Of a DNA stretch of 64,000 bases, positions 22,500 through 34,165 are shown in pieces. Each line of letters begins with the position of its first letter. The stretch's first letter is position 1. Source of the DNA: Macrotis lagotis (Eukaryota > Chordata > Mammalia > Peramelemorphia > Peramelidae); contig NC_133663.1 in NCBI RefSeq assembly GCF_037893015.1, forward strand, positions 216,758,080-216,822,079, in the 5' to 3' direction. Position numbers and translations under genes: made by a program. The notes under the pieces are model-generated. The model ran no database searches, had not been told where the DNA came from, and worked only from the letters and a program-made list of their open reading frames with translations.

Positions 22500-24440
22500 T
22501 CTGTGTGTGTATATATTTGTTTTGCAAAACTTAAAGTTCTATATAAATATCAGATATTGGTATTTAATTATTAGCATTATTTTCTAAAGTTATAGGGTGA
22601 ATTTGCTATTTACAGGAGATATTTATAGGAATCCATATACGTTAATGCACCAAACATGATACAATTCTGCATGTGATAATATAGAAGAAAGAGCAGTTTA
22701 ATTACAGACTGACATAGTAGAATAGTAACACACTTCAAGTTTCTGTTTTCTTCTTCACCAGTGATTCGTTTTGAGTCTCTTAGGAACCAAGATCTCTGAA
22801 AATTTATTCATTTTTTACACTTTTTTCAAAAGATCACAAAAACAATGTTATTTTGTTTTCAGTATTTATATGGTCAGTATAAATGAGATGAATATTAATA
22901 AAACTTATATCCTATGCTGAAAGATTGATAATAATATCAAGTTCAAAGTGTCATGATTACTGTTAGGAATTGATGTGTTTTCTTCATGAATATTTGAATT
23001 TCAAATTAATATAAAATGAAAATTTGAAATGATTATGAAACAGATAGACAATGATATCACCTTCCCAAAGAAAGAACCCTTAGCTTATTATTTAATAACT
23101 TTGGGAAAAATCTGTAAAGTAATCCATTTGACCTTGTAACCCTGAGACCCCAATTTCCACAAGTAAACAGTAAAACTGTTTGATTAATCCACTAAATCCA
23201 TTCTACCTTAATCTGACATCCTCAGTGATTGGGAAGAAACATTTCATGAGCATAAGAAGAGATAAGAGAAGTATGTTGCTTTTATAGAAAGTGGTATATA
23301 ACTAATTATATTAAATATCTCAAGATTAATATCAGGGCAATGAGGATAATGAAAATAAAGACCATGGTGATACCATGGGAGAGATGTCTCTATAAAGTTA
23401 TTTGAACTTTTACAAAGGTTTTTATTCTTAATTTTTAGTTTTGAATAAGAAGTACATTTTTTAAATAATTGATATGTAAACAGAAAAATCTGTAACTATT
23501 GGGGGAATATCACTAGCTATAATCTTCCATCTACATTTATAAGAAAATGTGGTTACAGAACAACATTAAATATAACTATTATTTAAAATTATTTGGAGAT
23601 GATGTGTGTGTGTGTGTTTGTAAAAAAGATTAATTTTTAACTGCAGGTAAAACAATTCAGATCTGGTTAGCTTTTGGCCTTACCTCTATTTTATCCTGCT
23701 GCATATTTTGTAAAATTGGTGCTAAAACCATCACGTATACATGGACATTACATGAGGCAAATAGTCTGGATTAAAATGAAAATCCCTCTTTCATACTGTG
23801 CTGAAAATAACCCATTTGGCCTGAAAACCTTGTGTATAAAAACCATATGATTGAAACAATTCAAATCGATACATTATAGCACTAGATATCAGATGAAAAA
23901 CAGAAGGGGAAATTATGAAATTAACAAGAATGTGCTTTGGCATTTTTTTGAAATTACCTTAAAACAGAAGCTTTACAAAAAATCTAGGTGGATAAAAAGA
24001 AGAAGAAAGAAAAAAAGAAAAGAAAAGTAAAGATAGTTTTGTATCTGGTCCATGCTAATCACTGCCTGGCACATTGAATCTGTGGCAAAATATACCTGCA
24101 CTCCAGTGGTCAGAGGTTATTTCTCTTAAACTCCCACCTTGTAATCCAAAAATTTCGATTAAGGAAACACAAAAGCCTGTCTCTTGCTTCATATCTTTAC
24201 TTCACATTCTGACAATGGCATTAGAAGCTGTCAGAATTGTAAATTCTGTAAAGTCCAGCTACTGCTGATTTGGACACCAAGTACAACCTCTGCCTCTCAG
24301 GACTTCTGTCTGATGATGGGACAGGTGTCATATATCACAATGTGCAAAACATGATATGTCACGTCTTATGTAGCTGTAGTCAGATAAACTCTGTAGAGCA
24401 TTGGAAACTTCATGCTGGTGTTTTGTTTTATTTGGGGATT
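22500..24440. other. AT-rich DNA, nothing recognised
   Basis: A short (TG)n lies at about 23603-23618 and an A/G-rich run at 23995-24035. Short frames near 24074-24467 have no recognisable domain or codon signature. Confidence 0.5.
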
Positions 24441-24455
24441 CAAAATGTGTGTCTC

Positions 24456-24624
24456 AGGGGTGGCTAGGTGGCACAGTGGATGGAGCACCAGTCCTGGAGT
24501 CAGGAGTACCTGACTTCAAATCTGGCCTCAGAGACTTAATAATTAACCTAGCTGTGTGGCCTGGGCAAGCCACTTAAACCCATTTGCTTTGCACAAACCT
24601 AAAAAAAAACACAACAAAAACGAA
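24456..24624 (+). mobile_element. tRNA-derived SINE
   Basis: A full-length SINE (GGGGTGGCTAGGTGGCACAG to TTTGCACAAACCT plus an A-rich tail). Flanking caaaatgtgt and caaaaatgtgt mark the duplication. A TG microsatellite has grown out of the downstream flank. Confidence 0.93.
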
Positions 24625-24628
24625 CAAA

Positions 24629-24762
24629 AATGTGTATGTGTGTGTTTGTGTGCACACACATATGTGTGTGTGTCTGTATCTGTATTTGTGTTTGTATGAA
24701 TGCATGAGAAAGAGAGAAAGAGAAAGAAAGAGACATAGAAACAGAGGCAGAGAGAGATTTCT
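24629..24762. repeat. (TG)n then (GA)n microsatellite
   Basis: Alternating TGTG/CACA and then AGAGAAAG runs. They account for the opposite-strand short frames here. Confidence 0.93.
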
Positions 24763-24885
24763 TAATTGAAGAAGAGACCATTTCAGACTGGTATACTAGA
24801 ACTATTGTGTCAATGGTGTGAGACCAAGGAATTCCTTGCATTAATTGTGCCTTTAACTCTCTCAATAAGTATTTATTAATTTAAT

Positions 24886-24950
24886 ATTTATTAAAATATA
24901 ATTTATTAAACACATACTATGTGCCGGTCACTGTTAGGTAACAGAGACGA
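24886..24950. repeat. Left part of an ancient L2-associated repeat
   Basis: TTTATTAAACACATACTATGTG and CACTGTTAGGTAACAGAGAC match the start of the dispersed repeat seen at 13641. It is cut by the MAR1 pair and resumes at 25569. Confidence 0.65.
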
Positions 24951-25252
24951 TGTTATATAGAAGACTACAACATCAGGAAGGTGATGCCATGACAGACACA
25001 CAAATTGGATTTGAGTGAGGGAGTGCTGTCCTAAATCATCAGCCTTACTTTCTCCTCCAGAGTCATCTGGGTCCAGTGGCCAGATATGAATCAGAACAAC
25101 TGGAGATGGACCTAGCTTACAAATCAATCAGGGTTACATGACCTGACCAAGGTCACACAGCTAGTAATTGGCAAATTTCTGAAGCTAGATTCAAGTGGCT
25201 GCTCTCCTGACTCTAAGGCTAGGGCTGTATCCACTGCACCACCTGGCTGCCC
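24951..25252 (-). mobile_element. MAR1-like CORE-SINE, reversed (left half of an inverted pair)
   Basis: In reverse, its head GGGCAGCCAGGTGGTGCAGTG lies at 25252 and its tail at about 24951 with the same long CORE body as the neighbour. It sits head to head with the copy at 25253. Confidence 0.85.
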
Positions 25253-25517
25253 TTGGAATCAGGAGGGGAGGAGTTAGAATCCAGCCTCTAAAACTTACTT
25301 ACCATGTGATCTTGGGCAAATTATTTGAAACTGATTGCCCAAATCCAGGGTCATCTCCACTTGTCCTGATTCATATTTAGTCACTTGACCCAGATGGATC
25401 TCAAGGAGAAAGTGGGACTGATGACACTGCACAGAACCCTCTCACTCAAATCCATTACATTGTCATGGCATCATCTTCTTGATGTTGTGGTCTTCTTCAA
25501 TAAAGAAGAACAAACAC
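25253..25517 (+). mobile_element. MAR1-like CORE-SINE (right half of an inverted pair)
   Basis: Starts without the first ~25 bp of the head, then TTAGAATCCAGCCTC, the CORE and the tail GATGTTGTGGTCTTCTTC, and ends in an ATT/ATC microsatellite. Confidence 0.85.
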
Positions 25518-25567
25518 TATTATTATTATTATTATCATCATCATCATCATCATTATTATTATTATTT
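25518..25567. repeat. (ATT)n(ATC)n(ATT)n microsatellite
   Basis: A trinucleotide run growing from the 3' end of the MAR1-like SINE. Confidence 0.95.
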
Positions 25568-25568
25568 C

Positions 25569-25815
25569 TAGGTGATAGAGATAAAACTACAATGAAATAA
25601 TCCCTAATCTAAAAGAGTTTATATTCTAAAGATACATTATATACATGTGCATGCATATAATGCTTAAAAGCTCATGAAACACAAATAAAATTAATAGGTA
25701 CAAATATATACAAAGAAGTTAATAAGAAGATAAATTGGGAGGAAGGACAGGAGGAATTGAAGTAGGCAGGAAAAGTTTAATGCAGCGTTTTGTCCTGAGC
25801 TTCAATCTTTCTTTT
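25569..25815. repeat. Right part of the ancient L2-associated repeat
   Basis: It resumes with taggtgatagagataa, an imperfect copy of taggtaacagagacga at about 24934, then AATCCCTAATCTAAAAGAG as in the copy at 13641. The paired words suggest the MAR1 pair lies between target duplications. Confidence 0.6.
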
Positions 25816-25816
25816 A

Positions 25817-26197
25817 ATTTAGTTTAATTTTTCCTTGGTTACATAGAAAATATGTTTTAATGTTAATTTTTTAAAATTTAGTTAATTTAAATTTACTTTA
25901 TTTTTTCTGCTGGTGACATGAAAAAAAGCAATTTCACTCCCAAAATCTTGAATTCCAGATTCTCACCCTTCTTAGGTTGTTTTTTTTTTTATTTTTGTCA
26001 GGGCAAATGGGGTTAAGTGGCTTGCCCAAGACCACACGGCTAGGTAATTACTAAGTGTCTGAGACTGGATTTGAACCCAGGTACTCCTGACTCCAGGGCT
26101 GGTGCTTTATCCACTGTGCCACCTAGCCAACCCTATTCTCACCTTTCTTGCCATCCCACTTTCTCTCACTGAGAAAGGAAGTTACATCATAGGTGTC
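25817..26197 (-). mobile_element. 3' end of an old L1-derived ORF1-only element, copy C (continues at 34864)
   Basis: The sequence on each side of the nested L1 (before 26198 and after 34863) reads as one continuous reversed 3' region: TTGCCATCCC, GAGAAAGGAAG, then on the far side ACATTTCCACAATGGTCATG. The ORF1 remnant follows at 36.6-37.4 kb. A SINE at 25979-26133 interrupts it. Confidence 0.7.
25979..26133 (-). mobile_element. tRNA-derived SINE, reversed
   Basis: A full-length reversed SINE flanked by attctcacccttctt (about 25961) and attctcacctttctt (about 26135), a 15-bp duplication with one mismatch. Confidence 0.93.
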
Positions 26198-26845
26198 AAA
26201 AATGTGTATTCATGGGTGGAGAGAAGACAGACACTGTGATATTGTTCTCTTTTTCCCCCTCAGAAATCACATGAGGGAAACCTCTTAATAGAAATTTGAT
26301 TAACAAAACCCAGAAAGAGAAGCTAGGAGAAGAACACCTACCAAGAAGTATGTCTCAGGGGACCGTGGGTGAACTGGGAAATGAGAACAGAGGATTAACA
26401 CTGGGGATGGCGTCTGAGTCAGAGGGATATTCTCAGTCATGGAGACTGTTGAGTGGCACGTGCAAGATTCAGCTTTAACCATGGAATCTTTGGCTAGGGG
26501 GAGAAGAGCTACAGGAGGATGAGATCAATCACAGGGTCTCAGAGCACACTTGCAGAACAACCAGCTGGGGTCAGGGACTTGAACTCCATACTTTCAGCAG
26601 AACCCTTTGCCCAAACCCCCTCAGAGCTGCAGAGCTCATTTAACAGAAATAGATTAATTCCCTCACCCAGGACCCAGACCAGTTTTCAAGGTCAACTCAG
26701 ACTGTGTTGCTGAGGACCTCACTCCAGAAAAAGCAACTGGCACACCTCACTGGCTGGCCCTTGGAAGTATTAAGCCAAGTGAACAAAGACTCTAGGATCC
26801 TCAAAAGCAAACCTTTGAGAGCCAGCTCCCTGACCCCAACACAAG

Positions 26846-27925
26846 ATGAAAAAAGGCCAGAGAAAAGGAGGGGGCATGGGGAAATACATAGAAGAGACAG
26901 ATCTTAACCCAGAGAGATCTAGCAATGGTGAGGAGAATATGAACTGGTCTCCAGCCCAGAAAGATTTCCTTGAAGAAATTAGGAAGGAGTTTAAAAATCA
27001 ATTTGAAAAATTGGGAAAAGAAACTCAAGAGAAAATTAACACATTGAAAGAGAAAATTAACATCTTGAAACAAGAAAACTAATCCTCGGAAAAAACAATT
27101 GGAGAAATACCAAGTGAGAATAACTTTTTCAGATCATCAATTGGGCAAATGCAAAAACAAAATCATTCTTTGAAATCTTCAATTGGGCAAATAGAAACAT
27201 CCTTCAAAAATAGAATGGACCAATTATAAAAGGAGTTGCAAAGAATAAAAGAAGAAAAGTCTCTTCTTAAAAAAAAAAATTGAATTGGTAGAAACCAATA
27301 ACTTCACAAGACAACAAGATTATGTTAAACAAAACCAAAAGATCAAAAAATTAGAAAAAAATGTAAAAATACCTCATCAGCAAAACCACTGACCTTGAGA
27401 ATCGATTGAGAAGGGAGAGTGTGAGAATTATTGGTCTTCCTGAGAACACTGAAATGAAAAAAAGCCTGAACTTAATATTACAGGATTTAGTGATGGAAAA
27501 TTGCCCTGATATCATGGAACCAGAGGACAAAATAGTTATGAAAGAATACATCCTAAAGAGATCCTAAAATGAAAACACCAAGGAATGCTGTGGCCAAATT
27601 CCAGGACTAACAGATAAAAGAAAAAGTCCCACAAGCAGCCAGAAAGAAAAAAAAATTACATACCAAGGAGTCACAGTAAGGATTATTCAGGACCAGGCCA
27701 CAGCAACATTAAGGGATCAAAGGGCCTGGAATGAGATATTCTGAAGAGCAAGGGAGCTTGGAATGTAGTCAAGAATCCACTACCCACAAAGCTGAGCCTT
27801 CTCTTCCAGGGAAAAAGGATACACATTTAATCAAATGGGAGATTTCCAAGATTTCATGATGAGAAGACCAGAGCTAAATAGAAAATTTGGACATCAAACA
27901 GGAGGCTCAAGAGACACATGAAAAG
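26846..27925 (+). pseudogene. L1 ORF1 (RNA-binding chaperone protein), degenerate
   Basis: The start ATG at 26846 opens 78 clean codons, basic at first and then a Lys/Glu-rich coiled-coil stretch (about codons 45-78), and stops at 27082. Further shifted segments follow: repeated SSIGQ-type coiled-coil words, then a worn RNA-recognition and C-terminal domain whose conserved IQDQATATLR-like stretch lies near 27690. In L1 this protein trimerises and coats the element RNA. I count several stops, so no full protein is made. The start is chosen from the purine-rich AAGATG context and the match to other ORF1 starts here. Confidence 0.85.
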
Positions 27926-28538
27926 GTAAAAAAAAAGAACTGCTTTATAATAAGATGAAACTGGCTACATACCCACTTGGCAGCAAGAGTCTCATAACTC
28001 TTGAGAATTGTAACTCTATTAGAGAGAATATGCATAGCCAGAAGAGATGGAAACATAACATTTCTGTGACCCAGATAGAATGATTTAAAAGCAATACCTC
28101 CTTAAAAAGGGAGGCAGTAAGGAGAAGGGAGGTTGGAGGAGATTGAATGGGGTAAATTTCATTACATTAAGAGGTACAAAAGACCTATTGTAATTGAAGG
28201 GAGGAAGGGAGGAGATGAAAACCACCTGAATCTTCATCTCATGGCACTTGGCTTAAAATTAACTTAGACACACTTAATCAAGTCAACAAACTTATCATAC
28301 TTTTCAAGCATTAAAAGGGGAGAAGGGGGGATGAGAAGGTGGAGGAAAGGGCTACTAACAGAGGGAAGGGAAGAATGGGAAAAGGGAAAGGGGAAAAAGC
28401 AGAGGGGTGTCAACTTAAGAGGGCAAACATACCAAAGGTGCTGGTATTCAGAAACAAAACAATGGGCAATATCGATAAAGTGAATAAAAGGAAAAATACA
28501 AACAGATGGAAGATGGCATGTAGGGCAAAAAAAAGTTA

Positions 28539-29268
28539 GTAATTATAACTTTAAATGTTAATGGGATGAACTCTTTCTTAAAAAGTAAGCTCATAGGAGA
28601 ATAGAGTAAAATCCAGAATCCTTCAACATGCTGCTTACATGAAGCTGATTTGAAGCAGAGAAATACATATACAGTAATGTAAGATATTGGAGCAAGATAA
28701 ATTTTGTTTCAGCTGAAGTGAAAAAAGCAGGTGTAGGAATGCTTTTCTCAGACAAAGCAGATGCAAAAATAGATAGCTTTAAAAGAGATAAGGAAGGAAA
28801 CTCTATCCTACAAAAAGGTACCATAGACAATAAAGTAATTTCAATACTAAATAAGTATGGACCCAATGGGACAGCATCCAAGTTCTTAGAGGAGAAGTTG
28901 AAAGAGATACAGAAAGACATAGACAGCAAAACTCTACTAGTGGGAGACCTCAACCTCCCACTCTCAGATTTAGATAAATTGAAACATAAAATAAACAAGA
29001 AGGAAGTTAAGGAGGTAAATAGATTTCTAGAAAACCTAGATAAGATAGTCTTATGGAGGAAATTGAATGGGGATAGAAAGGAATATATTTTTTTCTGTAG
29101 TACATGGAACTTACAAAAAATTGACCATGTACTAGGAAATAAAAACCTAATGATCAAATGCAGAAAGGCAGAAATAGTAAATACATCTTTCTCAGATCAT
29201 AATGCAATAAAAATCATATGCAATGTTGGGCCAGGGTGTTATAGACCCAGAAATAATTGGAAACTAAA
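28539..29268 (+). pseudogene. L1 ORF2 endonuclease domain
   Basis: ORF2 opens near 28539 with the ITLNVNGM-type start of AP-endonuclease-like L1 EN. A long readable frame from 28718 shows VGDLNLP, KIDHVLGN and FSDHNAIKI, the conserved metal-binding and catalytic blocks of EN, including the final Asp-His pair. EN nicks the genomic target to prime reverse transcription. Early stops lie around 28600-28700. The frame is then cut at 29268 by the nested ORF1-only element and resumes at 31515. The last codons of the 28718 frame (after about 29281) belong to that inserted element. Confidence 0.9.
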
Positions 29269-29451
29269 TAACCTCATTTTATTTTATATTTTTTTATTTT
29301 TTTTTATGGGTGGATCTCATTCTTTATGATAAGTCCATCACAAAAGTTACTTCCATATTTTTCCACCGTTGCCCTTGCTCGCAACTCCCTCCTTTCTTAT
29401 TTCTCCACTACCATGTACTCTATTTTCTCTCTCCTTTCACTATGACTCTGC

Positions 29452-29598
29452 TGTAGGGTAGCTGAGTGGCAAAGCAGACAGATCCCTGGTCCCAGGGCCA
29501 AGAAGCCCTGAACCCCCATACCACCCCTTAGACCCAGAATCCACCTGGCCCTGTGGTCCTGGGCAGGCCTTCCATTCCCAGCCCCTTGCAAGAAGTAA
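29452..29598 (+). mobile_element. SINE-derived module inside the ORF1-only element (antisense to it)
   Basis: GTAGGGTAGCTGAGTGGCAAAGC, TGGTCCCAGGGCC, CCTGGCCCTGTGGTCCTGGGCAGGC and CCCCTTGCAAGAAG follow the head-to-tail order of the 150-bp SINE, but diverged and GC-enriched. The homologous module is at the same place in copy B (49352-49498), so it belongs to the element and is not a separate local insertion. Confidence 0.75.
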
Positions 29599-30244
29599 GA
29601 AAGAAAATGTGTTATATATGGCCACTCTCCCCCCATGGTCCATCCTCTTCTCCTTTATTCACATCCCCACCCCTTCCCCCTGCTCCCCCCTCCTTCTTAC
29701 TCCAGATGTCTATACCCCATTGAGTATATTTGCTGTTTCCTCTCCTAGCCATCTCTGATGAGAGCAAAGTTTCCCTCATTCGCCCTTGCCCACCCCTTCC
29801 ATATCATTGCAATAGCTCATTGTAATAAAAAAAAATGTTATGTGAAATATCTTGGACTATTCCCCCTCTCCTTTTTCTTTCTCCCATTCCATTTCCCCTT
29901 TTTTTATCTATTGACTCCATTTTTATCTTCGAATTCAGCTTTCTCCTGTGCTTCAACTATAAAAGCTCTCTCTACCTGCTCTATTAACTGAGAAGGTTCA
30001 TATGAGTATTATCAGTGTCATTTTTGTATGCAGGAATACATGCAGTTCATCCTCATTAAGTCCCTCATATTTTCCCCCTCTCCTCCAATCTCCATGCTTC
30101 ACCTGAGTCCTGTATCTGAAGATCAAACCTTCTGTTCAGCTCTGGCCATTCCAAAAGGAACCTTTGAAATTCCCCTGGTTCATTGAAACTCCATCTTTTT
30201 CCCTGGAAGAGGACTTTCAGCCTTGCTGGGTAGTTCATTCTTGG

Positions 30245-31176
30245 CTACATTCTAAGCTCTCTTGCCTTCCGGTATATTGTATTCCAAGCCCTACGAGCTT
30301 CCAATGTAGCTGCTGCTAAGTCCTGTGTGATCCTGACTGCAGCTCCACGATATTTGAATTGTGTCCTTCTGGCTGCTTGTAATATTTTCTCTTTGACTTG
30401 GGAGTTCTGGAACTTGGCTATAATATTCCTAGGGGTTGGTATTTTGGGATCTCTTTCTCTGGGGGATTGGTGGATTCTCTCCATTTCTATTTTGCCCTCT
30501 GCTTCTAGAGTATCAGGGCAATTTTCCTGTAGTAATTTTTTGAAAATGATGTCAAGGCTCTTTTCCTGATCATGACTTTCAGGTATTACAATAAGTTTTA
30601 AATTATCTTTTCTAAGTCTGTTTTCCATATCAGTTGTTTTTTTCAATGAGATATTTCACATTTTCTTCTAATTTTTCATTTTTTTTGGTTTTGAAGTATT
30701 GATTCCTGATTTCTGTTAAATTCATCAATCTCCCTGAATTCTATTCTTTTTCTGAAGGATTTGTTCTCCTCAGAGAGTTTTCTTATCTCTTTTTCCATCT
30801 GGCCAATTTTGCTTTTTAAAGCATTGTTCTCCTCAGTAACTTTTTGAACTGTTCTATCTGTTTGACCTAAGCTGGTTTTCAGCATGCTATTTTCTTCAGC
30901 ATTTTTTTGGATTTCCTTGACTAAGATATTGACTTCATTTTCATGTTTTTCCTGCATCTCTCTCCTTTCTTTTCCCAGTTTTTCTTCCAACTCCCTCATT
31001 TGATTTTCAAAGTCTCTTTTGAGCTCTATCATAGCCTGAGCCCAATTTTTGTTTTTCTTGGAGTCTTTAGATGCAGGAGCTTGTGTTTCCTCATCTTCAG
31101 ACTGAGTATTTTGGTCCTTCTTGGGCTCATTTGTGAAATATTTCTCAATAGTCTTTTTGTTACTCTGCTTGCTCAT
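30245..31176 (-). pseudogene. ORF1 protein of the ORF1-only element, two frameshifts
   Basis: The start ATG at 31176 opens 166 codons: an N-terminus beginning MSKQSNKK, then a long Glu/Lys-rich coiled coil (about residues 50-150). The frame breaks near 30678 at an A-run and is restored from about 30646. The remaining 133 codons carry the ORF1 RNA-recognition and C-terminal domains, with KEKILQAARR and VRITQDLAAATLEARR. Two small indels in A-rich runs are the only obvious breaks, so the parent was about 310 residues, a normal ORF1 length. The role inferred from the family is RNA binding and chaperone activity in trimers, relying on L1 ORF2 in trans. Confidence 0.88.
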
Positions 31177-31514
31177 TTTCCCAGCCTGGGCCTGGTTTGG
31201 GGGTGCTTCTTGAGCTTTTGGGACACTCCCACAAGAGTCTCAGTGTGTGAGGCTCTGTCCTCCCTCCTGGTCTGTGAATGACCATAAGTGCCCCCCTCTG
31301 CCAAGGGGCTGATGTGGGGGGGGCTGCTGTTCTATGGAGGGGCCTAGACTGTGGTCAGGATCTGAATGTGGTCAGAGCCCCAGAGTCCTGTTTCAGCGGC
31401 AGAGGACAGAGGTAGGCAGTCTCTCTTCACTCCCCTCCCTCAGCTCAATGGGCTCATGCCCTGGGGGCTCCTAAGATTGAATCCCTTCTTGTCGCCATCT
31501 TGGCTCCACCTCCC

Positions 31515-34165
31515 TAACCTCATTTTAAAGAAAGAGTGGATCAAGAAACAAATTATGGGATGAATTAATTATTTCATCCTAGATAATGACAAAAATGACA
31601 TAACATACTAAAACCTGTAGGACATACTCAAGATGGCTGTCAGGGGATATATTATATCTTTAAATTCTTACCCCCCAATTAAATAAAAAATAAGAAATTA
31701 TAAAAATTAAAGGAGAAATTAATAAAATTGAAAGCAAGAAAACTATTGAACTAATAAATAAAGTGTTGGTTTTATGAAAAAAATATTGATAGACCTCTGG
31801 TCAATTTGATTAAATATAAGAAAGAACAAAACCAAATTGTTAGTATCATAAATGACTAAGGTAAACTCACCACCAAAGAGGAAAAGATTAAAGTAATATT
31901 TCAGAATTATTTTGCCCAACTCCATGTAAACAAATTTGACAATCTAAGTGAAATGGACAAATATTTACAAAAATATAAGTAGCCCAGATTAAATAAAGAG
32001 GAAATTAAACACTTAAATAACCCTATCTCAGAAAAAGAACTTCAACAAACCATTATTGAACTCCCTAGGAAAAAATCTCCAGGGCTTGATGGATTCACAA
32101 GTGAATTCTATCAAACATTTAAGAAACAATTGCTATCAATTCTATATAAAGTCTTTGGAAAAATAGGTGAAGTTGGAACTCTGACTAACTCCTTCTATGA
32201 CACCATTATGGTGCTGATACCTAAACCAGAAAGAGTTAAAATAGAGAAAGAGAATTACAGATCTATCTCCCTGATGAATATAGATGCAAAAATCTTAAAT
32301 AAAATCTTAGCAAAATGATTTCAACAATTTATCACTTGGATAATACATTATGACCAAGTAGGATTTATCCCAGCAATGCAGGTTTGGTTCAATATTAGGA
32401 AAACTTTTACTCTAATTATTTATGTCTAAAACATACCTATCAGAAATCATATGCTTATATCAATAGATTCTGAAAAAGCTTTTGATAAAATACAGCACCC
32501 ATTCCTATGAAAAAAAGTAGAGAGTGTTGGAATAAATGGTTTGTTCCTTGGAACAATAAGCAGTGTCTATCTGAAACCAGCAACAAACATTTCATGCAAC
32601 AGGGATAGCCTTGAGGCATTCCCAGGAAAATTATGGTGAAACAGGGGTGTCCATTATCACCACTAGTATTCAATATCACATTGTAATTGTTAGCCTCAGC
32701 AATGGGAGAAGAAAAATAAATTGAAGGAATTACAATAGGGAAGGAGTTGACAATACTCTCACTCTTTGCAGATGACATGATGGTATATCTAGAGAATCCC
32801 AAAAAGTCATCTAAAAAATTACTAGAAATAGTTACCAACTCTAGCAAAGTAGCAGGACATAAAATAACCCCTCATGAATTCTCAGCATTTCTATATATGA
32901 CTAGCAAGATACAGCAGAAATACCTAGGAAGAGAAAGCCCATTTAAAGTAACCTCAGACAAAATAAAACACCTGGGAGTCTATCTGCCAAGGCAGACACA
33001 AAAAGTTTTTGAAAACAATTACAAAACTCTTGTCACGCAAATAAAATCAGATTTAAATACCAGAGCAAATATCAACTGTGCATGGATAGGTCAAGCTATT
33101 ATAATAAAAGTGACAATTATACCAAAACTAAACTACTTGTTTAGCACTGTACCAATCAAAATTCCAAAAAATTGATTTAATGACTTAGAAAAAGTTGTAA
33201 GTAAATTTATATGGAGAAATAAAAATGTCAAGAATTTCCAGGCTTTCAATGAAAAGAAAGTGCAAAAGAAGGTGGCTGGCTTAACCTTACCATATCTAAA
33301 ATTATATATTATAAAGCATTGATCTTCAAAACTGTCTGGTATTGGCTAAGAAATAAAGTGGTGCCATCAGTGGAATAGACTTGGTGCCATAATAGGAAAT
33401 GGTTATAGTAATCTGCTGTTTTATAAACCTAACGAGCCCAGCTATTGGGATAAAACCTCTCCCTTCAATAAAAACTGTTGGGAAAATTAGAAGTTAGTAT
33501 GGAAGAAAGTTGGATTAGACCAACACCTCACACTCTATACTGAGATAAGATAAAAATGGATACAGGATTTAGACATAAAAACATATTATAAGCACACCAG
33601 AAAATCAAGGAGTAGATTACCTTCCAGATATATGGAAAGGAAAGCAGGTTATGACCAAGGAAGAAATGGAGAACATCATTCAAAACAAAGTAGATAATTT
33701 TGATTACATTTAAAAAGCTTTTGCACAGAAAAAAAACCACTTTAACCGAGATCAAAATGAATGTAGTAAATTGGGAAACAATTTTTGCAAATATTATTTC
33801 TGACAAAGGACTCATTTCTAAAAATATACAGAGAACTGGGTCAAATTTTCAAAAAATAAGCCATTCCCCAATTGACAACTGCTCAAAGGATATGCAAAGG
33901 CAATTTACAGTTGAGGAATTCAAAGCAAACCATAGTCATATGAAAAAATTGCTCCAAATCATTACTTATTAGAGAAATGCAAATTAAAGCATCTCTGAGA
34001 TACCACCTCATAACTCTCAGACTTGCCAATATGATCAGAAAGGACAATAATCAATGTTGGAAGGGATGTGGGAAATCTAGTACACTAATCCATTGTTGGT
34101 GGAGTTGTGAACTCATCCAACCTTTCTGGAGAGCAATTTGGTATTATGCCCAAAAGGGCAACTAA
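31515..34165 (+). pseudogene. L1 ORF2, end of EN, reverse transcriptase and C-terminal region
   Basis: Continues ORF2 after the nested element. Recognisable blocks in order: a [13 protein letters not shown] segment near 32080, RT palm sequence near 32230-32700, the catalytic FADDM at about 32765-32780 in a 142-codon open segment (32747-33175), then C-terminal segments at 33700-33972 and 33977-34165 with a Cys-rich end (CWKGCGKSSTLIHCWWSC). RT copies element RNA at the nicked target. At least a dozen stops or shifts are visible. The active-site aspartates survive, but the protein does not. Confidence 0.9.

Larger units (their letters stand above)
29282..31514 (-). mobile_element. ORF1-only L1-derived element (HAL1-like), copy A, near full length
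   Basis: A 13-bp duplication taacctcatttta (29269-29281, 31515-31527) bounds it. Its sense 5' end is GGGAGGTGGAGCCAAGATGG, a typical L1 promoter-end start. Then come a GC-richer 5' UTR, ORF1 (31176 to 30245) and a ~960-bp 3' region ending in an A-rich tail at 29282. No ORF2 is present. The organisation matches half-L1 (HAL1) elements. It sits in antisense within the larger L1 ORF2. It is the best-preserved of three related copies; the others are near 34864-37440 and 48571-51755. Confidence 0.9.

Noticed and set aside
28591-29157. 188-codon reverse frame
   Set aside because: It is the antisense of the L1 endonuclease, which has clear catalytic motifs on the plus strand.
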